Made by a program: the position numbers and the translations under genes. Below, piece after piece: positions 52,858 to 60,911 of a stretch of DNA of 64,000 nucleotides. The DNA is taken from the NCBI RefSeq assembly GCF_016648105.1, contig NZ_JACVVE010000001.1, positions 62,001 through 126,000 of the forward strand, given 5' to 3'. Below the pieces are notes generated by a model. It had not been told where the DNA came from and made no database searches. It worked only from the letters and a program-made list of their open reading frames with translations. The DNA is from Pseudomonas sp. S31. GTDB taxonomy: Bacteria > Pseudomonadota > Gammaproteobacteria > Pseudomonadales > Pseudomonadaceae. The number at the start of each line of letters is the position of its first letter. Position 1 is the first letter of the stretch.

Positions 52858-54529
52858 GGTTGATCTCCTCAAGAGTGGTGCGGCCGTCACGGACCAGGTC
52901 CAGGGCCGAGGCACGCAGCAGGCGCAGGCCGCGCTGGCAGGCCAGCGACTTGATCTGCGACAGGGGGCGGCGTTCGACGATCATCTGCCGCAGGTCGTCG
53001 TCCAGGTGCAGCAGTTCGGCGATGGCGCTGCGCCCGCGATAGCCACTGCCGCGGCATTGGCCACAGCCCTGGGCGCGAACGAAGGTCCAGCCGGCCACCG
53101 CTTCACGGCTCAGGCCCGAGGCGGCCAGGGTGTCGTCATCGACCTCGCAGGGCGTGCAGCAGTGCGCACAGGCCAGGCGAATCAGGCGCTGGGCCAGCAC
53201 GGCGTTGAGCGCCGAAACGAAGCTGTAGGGGTCGACCTGCATCTGGCTGAAGCGGCCGATCACATCGAACACGTTGTTGGCGTGGATCGTGGTGAACACC
53301 AGGTGACCGGTCAGGGCCGATTGCACGGCGATCTGCGCGGTGTCCGGGTCGCGGATCTCGCCGACCAGGATCTTGTCCGGGTCATGGCGCAGGATCGAGC
53401 GCAGGCCACGGGCGAAGGTCAGGCCCTTCTTCTCGTTGACCGGGATCTGCAGCACGCCGGGCAACTGGTACTCGACCGGGTCCTCGATGGTGATGATCTT
53501 GTCCACGCCGTGGTTGATCTCGCTGATCATGGCGTACAGGGTGGTGGTCTTGCCGCTGCCGGTGGGGCCGGTCACCAGGATCATGCCGTAGGGTTCGGCG
53601 GCCAGCCGGCGCAGGGCCTTGAGGGTTTCCTCGGCAAAGCCCAGGGCCTGCAGCTGGACGCCGCTGACACGGTCGGACAGATCCTGCTTGTCGAGTACCC
53701 GCAGCACCGCGTCCTCGCCGAAGATGCTGGGCATGATCGACACGCGGAAGTCGATCTGGCGGTCCCCCACGGCAACCTTGAAGCGGCCGTCCTGGGGCAC
53801 GCGCTTTTCGCCGATGTCGAGTTCGGCCATGACCTTGATGCGCGAGATCACCTGGTCGGCGAAGGCGCTGCCACTGGCCTTGCCGGCACCGTTGAGCACG
53901 CCGTCGATGCGGTACTTGATGGTCAGGCCCTGGCCGGTCATGCCCAGGTGGATGTCACTGGCGTGCTGCTTGAGGGCGTCGTAGAGGGTCGAGTTCACCA
54001 GCTTGACCACGCGGCTCTGGTCTTCGCTGATGCTGGTCAGCGACAGGCGTTGCAGAGGGTCGCTCTCGTTGCCGGCCTCGGCCTCGTGGTCGAGGGCGTC
54101 GACGGCATGGAAGGTTTCTTCGTGGCGGGCCAGGAAGGTGGCGATGTCGGCGGCGTGGGCCAGGTACAACGGCGCGCCCTGCAGCACATCGTCGATCCAG
54201 GCCAGGCGGGCGTGGTCGAAGGGGTCGGCGAACACGCCGAGCACCTGCCCGCCCTGCTCGACCAGGATGAATTCGCGCTTCAGGCACTGGGCCAGGCTGA
54301 CCCTGTCGAAGCATGGGCTGCTGCCCAGCAGTGCCTGGCTGTCCAGCACCGGGTAATGCAGGCTGGCGCCCAGGCGGCGGGTGAAGGTGTCGGGGGTATC
54401 GGCTGCCAGGCGTTCGAGGCAGTTGAGCAGGCGTTCGTCGGTGGCTTGCAGGCGGGCCTGGGCCAGCAGTTCACGCGGGTAGGCCGGGAGCTGCTGGGCC
54501 GCCACATTGCTTGCGAATACTTCGGACAT
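52838..54529 (-). CDS. GspE/PilB-type assembly ATPase
   Basis: The 563-aa secretion ATPase has an N-terminal GspE-N/MshEN-like region (to about 150) and a catalytic domain with Walker A GPTGSGKTTT, the Asp box TIEDPVEYQL, Walker B ILVGEIRDPDTA and the His box TGHLVFTTIHAN. A tetracysteine zinc module (CAHC and CGQC) completes it. It powers pseudopilus assembly. A PilT-type retraction ATPase is absent. It follows the response regulator gene by 60 bases. Confidence 0.94.
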   Translation of the reverse strand: MSEVFASNVAAQQLPAYPRELLAQARLQATDERLLNCLERLAADTPDTFTRRLGASLHYPVLDSQALLGSSPCFDRVSLAQCLKREFILVEQGGQVLGVFADPFDHARLAWIDDVLQGAPLYLAHAADIATFLARHEETFHAVDALDHEAEAGNESDPLQRLSLTSISEDQSRVVKLVNSTLYDALKQHASDIHLGMTGQGLTIKYRIDGVLNGAGKASGSAFADQVISRIKVMAELDIGEKRVPQDGRFKVAVGDRQIDFRVSIMPSIFGEDAVLRVLDKQDLSDRVSGVQLQALGFAEETLKALRRLAAEPYGMILVTGPTGSGKTTTLYAMISEINHGVDKIITIEDPVEYQLPGVLQIPVNEKKGLTFARGLRSILRHDPDKILVGEIRDPDTAQIAVQSALTGHLVFTTIHANNVFDVIGRFSQMQVDPYSFVSALNAVLAQRLIRLACAHCCTPCEVDDDTLAASGLSREAVAGWTFVRAQGCGQCRGSGYRGRSAIAELLHLDDDLRQMIVERRPLSQIKSLACQRGLRLLRASALDLVRDGRTTLEEINRVTFIA

Positions 54530-54589
54530 GGCCTGCGACTCCGCTCAGGGGCGCGTCGCAGGCTGGCTCAGTCAGGGCTGCGGGCGCCG

Positions 54590-55123
54590 CTATTCCCCAG
54601 TGAGCAGTTGGTCGTCGTCGGGTCCAGGGGGGCTGGCGCCATTACGGCGGCGGTCGGCCAGGACCCAGCTACCATCGAACAACTGCAAGGGGAACGATTC
54701 GTTCCTGTTCTGGCGTCGTTCGACGTACCCTTCGGCCGGGGTGTCCGTGGCCCTGCGCTGGCGCTCGATGCCCATCAGGTCGAAGACTGCGCGGGCCAGT
54801 TCCGCCAAGGGGAACGGCTTGAACAGGACATGGCTCACACCCAGTTCCGCGGCCCGCTCACGGACCTCGGCGGTCGGGTGGGCGGTTATCAGCACGAAGT
54901 GGCACTGCCTGTTCCTGCGCACGGTCTCGAGGACCTGAAAGCCCTCCATGTCGGGCAAGCGATAATCCAGCACAATTACATCCGGTGTCAGGTTTTCAGC
55001 CTGGCTGATTCCACTGGCACCATCGTGGGCGACATGAACATCCAGGCCTTGCGCCTGCAGGTACGCTTGCAGGTTCTGCGCAAGGGTCTGTTCGTCATCG
55101 ACTACCAATACTCTGTTCACCAA
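54590..55123 (-). CDS. Response regulator without a recognised output domain
   Basis: The 177-aa protein has a receiver domain (residues 3-122) with DDE, the phospho-acceptor in DVIVLDYRLPDMEGF, LITAHP and LFKPFP. The remaining 55 residues are polar and Arg/Asp-rich, with no DNA-binding or enzymatic motif. It opens the secretion/csgEFG operon behind a sigma-54 element. It may control assembly by protein contact (as CheY- or PilG-like proteins do) or signal to another regulator. No kinase gene is adjacent. Confidence 0.88.
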   Translation of the reverse strand: MVNRVLVVDDEQTLAQNLQAYLQAQGLDVHVAHDGASGISQAENLTPDVIVLDYRLPDMEGFQVLETVRRNRQCHFVLITAHPTAEVRERAAELGVSHVLFKPFPLAELARAVFDLMGIERQRRATDTPAEGYVERRQNRNESFPLQLFDGSWVLADRRRNGASPPGPDDDQLLTGE

Positions 55124-55183
55124 GGCCCACTCCCTAGTACTTCCCGGTTACCCGGTCTGCGAAGTGCTGCCTTGTACAGGCTT

Positions 55184-55201
55184 GAGCAGGCTTCGTGCCA
55201 G
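55184..55201 (-). promoter_or_regulatory. Sigma-54 promoter of the secretion/csgEFG operon
   Basis: On the minus strand CTGGCACG-AAGC-CTGC gives GG-N10-GC spacing, a perfect -24 and a one-mismatch -12 (CTGC for TTGC). It lies about 65 bases upstream of the response regulator start. It parallels the sigma-54 element of the curlin operon at 39048-39062. Confidence 0.75.
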
Positions 55202-55275
55202 GCATGAATAGTCATCTTGCACCACTTGTAACGTGTTGATTCGCTTGCACTTACTCAAGTAGAAAGGAAATCCCC

Positions 55276-55295
55276 CAAAAACGGCGAGCGCTCGC
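55276..55295 (-). terminator. Probable terminator of the multicopper oxidase operon
   Basis: On the minus strand GCGAGCGCTCGC, a self-complementary stem, is followed by CGTTTTTGG. It lies about 80 bases past the SurA-like stop. A second hairpin (TTCCCCA-GTAG-TGGGGAA, 55340-55357) lies nearer the stop. The remaining bases of the 249-base gap hold the sigma-54 element. Confidence 0.6.
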
Positions 55296-55372
55296 TTCCC
55301 CCACTTCCGGGGAGATGATGGCACATTGCCAATTCGTTATTCCCCAGTAGTGGGGAAACCGCGTCACAGGGC

Positions 55373-56017
55373 TCAGTTGGCGATTTCCACTGTAGCGGAT
55401 TCACGCAAACGTTGACGCACGGCCTTGCGGGCTTGCCCTTGCAATTGGCCGATGAGCGCGGCCCTGGCCACATCCAGGCCCTGTTCTGGTATGACAGAAG
55501 CGCTATCACTTTGGTTCTGCATTCCTTGCAACATTTCCCGATTGGCCTGATAGAAGGCCGCCACGTCCGCCTGCGTGGGCTCGACCACCTCGCTGAGCTG
55601 CGCATAGACCTGCTGGGCAGCCAGCTCGTGGCGAGTGTAGTCAGCGTACTCTGCCCGAGTGAAACCCGCTTGCGCCAGTCTTCGCTCGAAAATCGCCGGG
55701 CTGCCGAACGCGGCTTCCAACTGGCCGACCTGGGCCGAGACCTGGTCGTCGCTGATGGCAATGCCGCGGCGCTGGGCCTCCTGCCAGAGCAGTTCCTTGT
55801 CGATCAGCTCGTCCAGGGCCTGGTCGCGCAGGCGTTTATACAGCGTCGGGTTGCGGATGCTGGCCGGTGCCCGCCCCTGGGCGTCGAGGTATTCGCTGAA
55901 ATAGCGCTCCAGGCGCAGCACGCCGATTTCCACGCCATTGACCCGCGCTGCAGCCACTTCATTGGCGCAACCGACGTTGGCCACCAACAGCAACAGGCAC
56001 AGCATCAAGATACGCAT
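55373..56017 (-). CDS. Periplasmic SurA-N-like chaperone without rotamase domain
   Basis: The 214-aa precursor has a signal peptide (ending GCANE) and the helical SurA/PrsA/PpiD N-terminal pattern: AARVNGVEIGVLRLERYFSEYL, LRDQALDELIDKELLWQEAQRRGIAISDDQV and FERRLAQAGFTRAEYADYTRHELAAQQVY. Where SurA has parvulin domains it has only a short helical tail. It is the last gene of the multicopper oxidase operon and could assist folding or export of its large partner, which is inferred. The start at 56017 is chosen for GGAGCTAG in front; an ATG four codons upstream is the alternative. Confidence 0.72.
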   Translation of the reverse strand: MRILMLCLLLLVANVGCANEVAAARVNGVEIGVLRLERYFSEYLDAQGRAPASIRNPTLYKRLRDQALDELIDKELLWQEAQRRGIAISDDQVSAQVGQLEAAFGSPAIFERRLAQAGFTRAEYADYTRHELAAQQVYAQLSEVVEPTQADVAAFYQANREMLQGMQNQSDSASVIPEQGLDVARAALIGQLQGQARKAVRQRLRESATVEIAN

Positions 56018-56029
56018 GGCTAGCTCCAT

Positions 56030-57568
56030 TCAGGGCGCGTCCGGCAACGGCCGGTACGGGGTGACGGATGTGAAACCTGGCCCAGGCAGCGACACGCTCA
56101 CCACGTGGGCCCCGGCCAGCCCCTGGCGGCGACCAGGGCCGAAACCCAAGGCCGGGGTAAGGCCAGTGTCGATGTCGTGCAGGCCTTCGAGCGCGGCCAC
56201 CAGGCGTTCACGGCTGGCATCACGGCCGATCTGCTTGAGCGCCTCGGTCAGCACGCGCAGGGCGCACAGGGTGTTGACCTGCAACGCCGCCTGGCGCCGG
56301 TCCAGCCCCTGGCGCTGCTGCACGGCAGCCAGGTTGGCCAGCCCCTGCTCGGTCCAGTCGCCGGGCACGTAGGGGTACGCCAGCAGGATTCGCTGCGACC
56401 ATTGCTCCGCCAGCCCTCCCAGGGCCCCGGCCACTTGGCTGGAGGCTGCCAACAAGTAGGGCTCGCGGCCGGCTGCCTGCAGCGTCGCGGCCAGTTCGAC
56501 GAAGGCCTGGGCATGCCCGAGGAAGACGATACCCGGGCTGTCGATGGCCTGGCCGTTGAAAGCTTCGACCGCAGCCACCGACCAGCCCTGCACTTGCAAG
56601 CCCTGGCGCACCTGTTCGGCGAGTGCGGCCTGCTCGGCGCCGGCGTAGACCACACGCAGCCCCTGGGGTGACAGGCCAAGGCCAGTGCGGGCGTAGGCCG
56701 CCAGGCTCAGCAGCTGGGTCGATAGTGCAGGCATGGGGTCGAAGATCTGCTTGCTGACGGCGCCCTGCGGCGCGCTGCCGACCAAGGGCACGTCGGTGCG
56801 TTCCAGCATCGCTGCCAGTCGCGTATCGAGCATCGGCGCCACCGGTGCCACCAACGCGAAGGCCTGCTGCTCCTGAATCAGGCGGTGCAAGGCCTGTTCG
56901 GCGCTGGCCGGGGTGTCGCCGGGGTCGAGCACCACCAGTTGCAGCCGGCGCCCATGGATACCGCCTTGCTGGTTGAGTTGGGCCAGGCCGTCTTCGAGCA
57001 CTGCGCGCACCACCTGCCCGGCGCCGGCCAACGGGCCTTGGCTAGGCAGCAACGTGCCCAGACGCAACACGCCCTCCTCCACGCCCGGGTCGCGCTCGTC
57101 AGCCAGGCGCTTGAGGTAGGCGGTAAGGTTGCGCTGGTCGGCCAGGGTCAGATCGAACCGTGGCATGGCCGGGTCCAGGCGCTTGCCGGAGGGGTCGAGC
57201 CCTTGCTGGATGGCGCGGGCCAGGGTGCTGTCGGTGTAGGCGGGATAACGGCGGCCATTGACCTGCCGCTCGCCCTGCCCCTGCGCCAGGCGTTGCCAGT
57301 CGAGGCTCGGGGGACGCACGCCCCCTTCGGCGCGGCCGCGGCCGTCGCTGCCATGGCAGCTGGCGCAGGGCAGCACCGTGGCCGGCACGCTCATGTCGCT
57401 GGCGCCCACCCGGGCTTGCAGTTGCACGTCGCTGCTGGACACGCCTTCGCGGTACAGGCGCTTGCCGGCCTGTTCGTTGGCGGTCAGGTCCAGGGCAAAG
57501 ACCGAGCCGTGGATCGCCAAGCAAAGGAAGGCTGCCGCCAACCTGAAATGGGTGCCCAGAATAGCCAT
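56030..57568 (-). CDS. Fusion of cytochrome c and periplasmic solute-binding domain
   Basis: The 512-aa precursor has a signal peptide (ending SVFA), then a cytochrome c domain (about 30-155) with haem site CASCH and a distal Met in PAMPRFDLT. The rest (165-512) is a type I periplasmic binding fold of the Leu/Ile/Val family (VLRLGTLLPSQGPLAGAGQVVRAVLEDGLAQLNQQGGIHGRRLQLVVLD). Such fusions could sense or deliver a ligand while carrying electrons. It lies directly after the SCO genes and may pass electrons from the oxidase or act as a redox sensor; the role is inferred. Confidence 0.8.
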   Translation of the reverse strand: MAILGTHFRLAAAFLCLAIHGSVFALDLTANEQAGKRLYREGVSSSDVQLQARVGASDMSVPATVLPCASCHGSDGRGRAEGGVRPPSLDWQRLAQGQGERQVNGRRYPAYTDSTLARAIQQGLDPSGKRLDPAMPRFDLTLADQRNLTAYLKRLADERDPGVEEGVLRLGTLLPSQGPLAGAGQVVRAVLEDGLAQLNQQGGIHGRRLQLVVLDPGDTPASAEQALHRLIQEQQAFALVAPVAPMLDTRLAAMLERTDVPLVGSAPQGAVSKQIFDPMPALSTQLLSLAAYARTGLGLSPQGLRVVYAGAEQAALAEQVRQGLQVQGWSVAAVEAFNGQAIDSPGIVFLGHAQAFVELAATLQAAGREPYLLAASSQVAGALGGLAEQWSQRILLAYPYVPGDWTEQGLANLAAVQQRQGLDRRQAALQVNTLCALRVLTEALKQIGRDASRERLVAALEGLHDIDTGLTPALGFGPGRRQGLAGAHVVSVSLPGPGFTSVTPYRPLPDAP

Positions 57569-57573
57569 GGCGA

Positions 57574-58239
57574 CTACCGCCCCGCCAGGGGTTGGGTCAG
57601 CAACTGCATACGCTGGGCGATGGCCACGGGCGGTGCATCCGGGCGGATCTTGCTCCAGCGCTTGCCCGCAACGTCCCCGGCGATCAGCTGGGTCGAGTGC
57701 TGTTCGGGGCTCGGCAGGAACTGGCCGATGCGGCCCAGCACCAGGTCGACGTTGGCCTTGTCACCGGTGAGGAACAACCAGTTGGGGCCATCGACGCCCT
57801 GCTGCTCGGCAAACGCCTTGAGCACCGACGGGGTGTCGTTGAGCGGGTCGCTGCTGATCGACACGAACGTCACCTGGCCGGCCAGTGCCGGGCCCATCGC
57901 CTCGCGGACCTCGCGCAACTTGCGCGTGATCAGCGGGCAGGCGTCGGTGCAGTGGGTGAAAATCACGTTGAGCATGACCACCTTGTCCTTGAGCACATCG
58001 CTGTAGAAGCGCAACTCACGGCCGTTCTGGTCCTTGAGCAGGGTATCGGTGAACCAGGCCTGGGCATCGTGGGTGCCGCCGCCACTGGTGATGGCGGGCG
58101 GTGCCGGCTGTGGGCTCGGCGCGGCTTCGGAGCTGTGCCCGTCATGAGCGAAGGCCACCGAACTCAGGATCCACAGGCAGGCCACCAGGGCCAGCCAGTC
58201 GCTGCTGCGCATCGTGGTACGGCGGGTCACGCTGTTCAT
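57574..58239 (-). CDS. SCO1/SenC-family copper chaperone (first copy)
   Basis: The 221-aa precursor has a signal peptide (ending VAFA) and His-rich start (HDGHSSE), and a thioredoxin-like domain with the copper-binding THCTDACP (CxxxC). Downstream are SISSDPLNDTPSVLKAF and the distal His (EQHSTQL). SCO proteins insert copper or reduce cysteines in copper enzymes. It overlaps the second SCO gene by four bases. Here the client is probably the multicopper oxidase of the same operon. Confidence 0.9.
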   Translation of the reverse strand: MNSVTRRTTMRSSDWLALVACLWILSSVAFAHDGHSSEAAPSPQPAPPAITSGGGTHDAQAWFTDTLLKDQNGRELRFYSDVLKDKVVMLNVIFTHCTDACPLITRKLREVREAMGPALAGQVTFVSISSDPLNDTPSVLKAFAEQQGVDGPNWLFLTGDKANVDLVLGRIGQFLPSPEQHSTQLIAGDVAGKRWSKIRPDAPPVAIAQRMQLLTQPLAGR

Positions 58240-58907
58240 GGCTGCACCTCCTGCTGGTGTTCGACGATGGCGGTACTCTTGGCGTGCACTCGGCGGGCGC
58301 TGAGACGGTTGATTTCATCGACCAGCACCTTCGGGTCGGTGAAGCCGTAGTAGCGGGTCCAGTGGCCGCTACGCCCGTCTCCGACGAGAATCAGCGGCGG
58401 ATGCTGGGTGAGGTCTGCGGTGAAGCTGCCGAGCCCCTTGAGCGTCTCGGTGATGGCATAGGGCGAGCCGGTCAGCCAGCTCCAGCCGGTCCCATGCTGG
58501 AAGGCCTTGGCATAGGCCTGCAAGCGCTTGGCGTCGTCGCGTTGCGGGTCGACGCTGATGGACACCAACTGGACCTCGCCCCCCACACGGCCACCCAGTC
58601 GTTGCTGGACCTTGCCCATGATCGACGAGACCACCGGGCAGACCGTGGTGCAGCTGGTATAGATGAAGCCCATCACCACCAGCCGGTCGCCCACCAGGTC
58701 TTTTTCCAGGCGCACCGGCATGCCGTCCTGGTCGAGCAGCGAGACATCGGCGAAGCGCACGCTGGCCTCTTCCTGGTGCAGCGCCGGCGGCTGCGACGCG
58801 GCGCCACCGTGGTCGTGTCCGGCGTGGGCCAGCGCCAGCTGGGCGGACAGCAGCAAGGGCAAGGTCAGGCTCAGGGACAGTCGCTTGCAGGCAGGCTTGA
58901 TGTTCAT
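58236..58907 (-). CDS. SCO1/SenC-family copper chaperone (second copy)
   Basis: The 223-aa precursor has a signal peptide (ending LALA), a His-rich segment (HAGHDHGG) and SCO motifs: IYTSCTTVCP (CxxxC), VSISVDPQRDDAKRLQAYAKAF and LTGSPYAI. The distal His is probably in LTQHPPLIL. The two copies differ enough to have distinct roles, for example copper delivery against thiol reduction. It overlaps the YVTN-protein gene by four bases. Confidence 0.9.
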   Translation of the reverse strand: MNIKPACKRLSLSLTLPLLLSAQLALAHAGHDHGGAASQPPALHQEEASVRFADVSLLDQDGMPVRLEKDLVGDRLVVMGFIYTSCTTVCPVVSSIMGKVQQRLGGRVGGEVQLVSISVDPQRDDAKRLQAYAKAFQHGTGWSWLTGSPYAITETLKGLGSFTADLTQHPPLILVGDGRSGHWTRYYGFTDPKVLVDEINRLSARRVHAKSTAIVEHQQEVQP

Positions 58908-60892
58908 CGCAGACTCCTGATTTCACTGGGGGCAGTGCCCTGGGCGGTGCTGGCAGCGGCCGGCAGGACACGCAGGCTGGTGTAGTTCTCTTCGGCGAAC
59001 TTGCGCCCGAGCGAGGGCGATTGCACATGCAGGTACCAGGCGCCAGGGTCGGGCAAGCTCAACTGCGCCTGGTAGAGGCCGGCTTCCACTTCCACCAGTG
59101 GCAGGTCGCGCGGCATCGACGACGGCGCCAGGAAGTAGCGCAGGTGCAGGTCGCGCAGGCCCGCGCGCGGCCGGCCATCGTCGCCGACGATGCGTACCCG
59201 TGCGGTGAAGGCGCTGTGCTGTGCCTGGGGTTGGTCGATGCCAATGAACTCGGCGTGCGCGTTACGCCGGCTGGCCGCATCCGGGGCCACCGCCACGTCG
59301 GTGCTGAAGCAGTGGATGATCTGCGGCTGGTTGAGCAGAAAGGCCACGTCGAAGGTCCCGGCCGCCGGCATCTTCACTGTCGAGCCGTACACCCCAGGCG
59401 CCAGCTCGCGCAGGCTGCGGTCGACCACGAGCGCCGCGCGTGCCTGATGGCCGCGGTTGTTGTAGCCGGACATCGGCGCGTTCATGCCTTCGGCGTAGAA
59501 ATAGGTGGTGTTGTCCACCGGGTTGACCACGAACACCGAGTTGTCGTCACGCGAGACCGAAAGCCCCTGGGCCAGCGGCAGATCGCCGGCCTGGCGCGGG
59601 GCGGCCGGGCCGGCCTCGAAGCCCTGGACGATCGGTTGGCGCCCTTCGCCCAGGCTGCCCAGGTTGATCATGCTGACCTTGGGTGATGCCAGGCCACGCA
59701 CGTAGGCATAGCCCTTGGTGAAGGTCAGTTGGTAGGGCTCGGCCGCCACCGGAATACGATGGATCACCCGGTCGGTACTGGCATCGATGACCAATGCCTG
59801 GTTTTCCAGGGTATTGAGCACGATGCCGTAGCGCCCATCGCTGCTGAAGCGCATCGGCCCCAGGCCCTGCTCGGCCTTGACGATATGGCGCAGCTGATGG
59901 CTGCGGGCGTCGAGCACCCGCACCGTGCCCTCCCGGCCATCGGCCACGTATACCGCCTGGGACAGCGCCGAATAGGCCACCGACAACGGGTGTGGCCCCA
60001 CCGGCACCGACTTCACCAGACGCATGTCGGGAATGTCGATGATGCTCAAGGTGCCGCTGTCGCGGTTGCTGACGAAGGCATAGCGCGAGTCGGCGCTGAA
60101 GGCGATCTCATGGTGCCCGCTGCCAGTGGCGAAGCTCTTGAGCAGGGTGCGCCCCGGCACATCGATCACCGTCACGCCGCTCTTGGCCGGATCGTCGCTG
60201 TTGTTGCCGACCCACAGTCGGTGCTGGTCCGGCTGCAAGGCGACGCGCAGCGGTTGCGCACCGGCGTCCAGGTCGGCCACGCGGGTGAAGGTCTCGGTAT
60301 CGATCACCGCCACCTTGCCGCGCTCGGGAATCGACACGAACACCTGCTTGTCATCGCTGGTCGCCACCCAGTCCATCGGCTGGCCGGGCAGGTCGATGCG
60401 CGCCAGGGTGCTGGTGATACCCCCCACCGAGACCGTGGGGTCGATCACCGTCAGACTGGCGTCCTTGTTCAGTACCAACAGGAAGTAGCCATTGAGGTCC
60501 AGCATCGGCCGAGCGCCGATGCTGCTCTTGAGGAACAGCGCCACGCGAGCCTTGCAGCTCTGGTCGCGGGTGCTGCCCTGCGGCGCCGACTGTGCCGGGT
60601 CGATCCAGGCCCCAGGCGCCATGCCCGACAGCGGCTGGCCGCTGGCCTGGTCGCTGACCTTGAAGCGGATGTTGGCGAAGTCCCCCTCGCGCAACACCTC
60701 ACCGGTCAAGGGCCGGGCCTCGAACTCCACGGTCAGTCCGTCCCGGCTGAGCCGGTGCAGGGCCTGAGGATCTTCAGGCTCCTGCAACAGCTCGCGCGGG
60801 TCGCACCAGAGCTTCTCGTAGGCCACCCCCAGGCCGATCAGCGCTACCCCCAACAACATCCCCAGGTACGCCGGGCGAGTCTTCTCGTTCAT
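58904..60892 (-). CDS. YVTN-type beta-propeller membrane-anchored protein
   Basis: The 662-aa protein has a single N-terminal anchor (about 8-24) and a beta-rich N domain with a Cys. Six to seven propeller blades of the YVTN/quinoprotein type occupy about 150-450 (KVAVIDTETFTRVADLDAG, YAFVSNRDSGTLSIIDI, AVYVADGREGTVRVLDA). An Ig/FixH-like C-terminal domain (about 470-640) ends in YTSLRVLP. The start at 60892 has GAGGGAA in front. It lies 19 bases after the multicopper oxidase and would be a periplasmic partner or scaffold. No PQQ or haem site is evident. Confidence 0.8.
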   Translation of the reverse strand: MNEKTRPAYLGMLLGVALIGLGVAYEKLWCDPRELLQEPEDPQALHRLSRDGLTVEFEARPLTGEVLREGDFANIRFKVSDQASGQPLSGMAPGAWIDPAQSAPQGSTRDQSCKARVALFLKSSIGARPMLDLNGYFLLVLNKDASLTVIDPTVSVGGITSTLARIDLPGQPMDWVATSDDKQVFVSIPERGKVAVIDTETFTRVADLDAGAQPLRVALQPDQHRLWVGNNSDDPAKSGVTVIDVPGRTLLKSFATGSGHHEIAFSADSRYAFVSNRDSGTLSIIDIPDMRLVKSVPVGPHPLSVAYSALSQAVYVADGREGTVRVLDARSHQLRHIVKAEQGLGPMRFSSDGRYGIVLNTLENQALVIDASTDRVIHRIPVAAEPYQLTFTKGYAYVRGLASPKVSMINLGSLGEGRQPIVQGFEAGPAAPRQAGDLPLAQGLSVSRDDNSVFVVNPVDNTTYFYAEGMNAPMSGYNNRGHQARAALVVDRSLRELAPGVYGSTVKMPAAGTFDVAFLLNQPQIIHCFSTDVAVAPDAASRRNAHAEFIGIDQPQAQHSAFTARVRIVGDDGRPRAGLRDLHLRYFLAPSSMPRDLPLVEVEAGLYQAQLSLPDPGAWYLHVQSPSLGRKFAEENYTSLRVLPAAASTAQGTAPSEIRSLR

Positions 60893-60911
60893 GCTCGCGT
60901 TCCCTCTTCCG

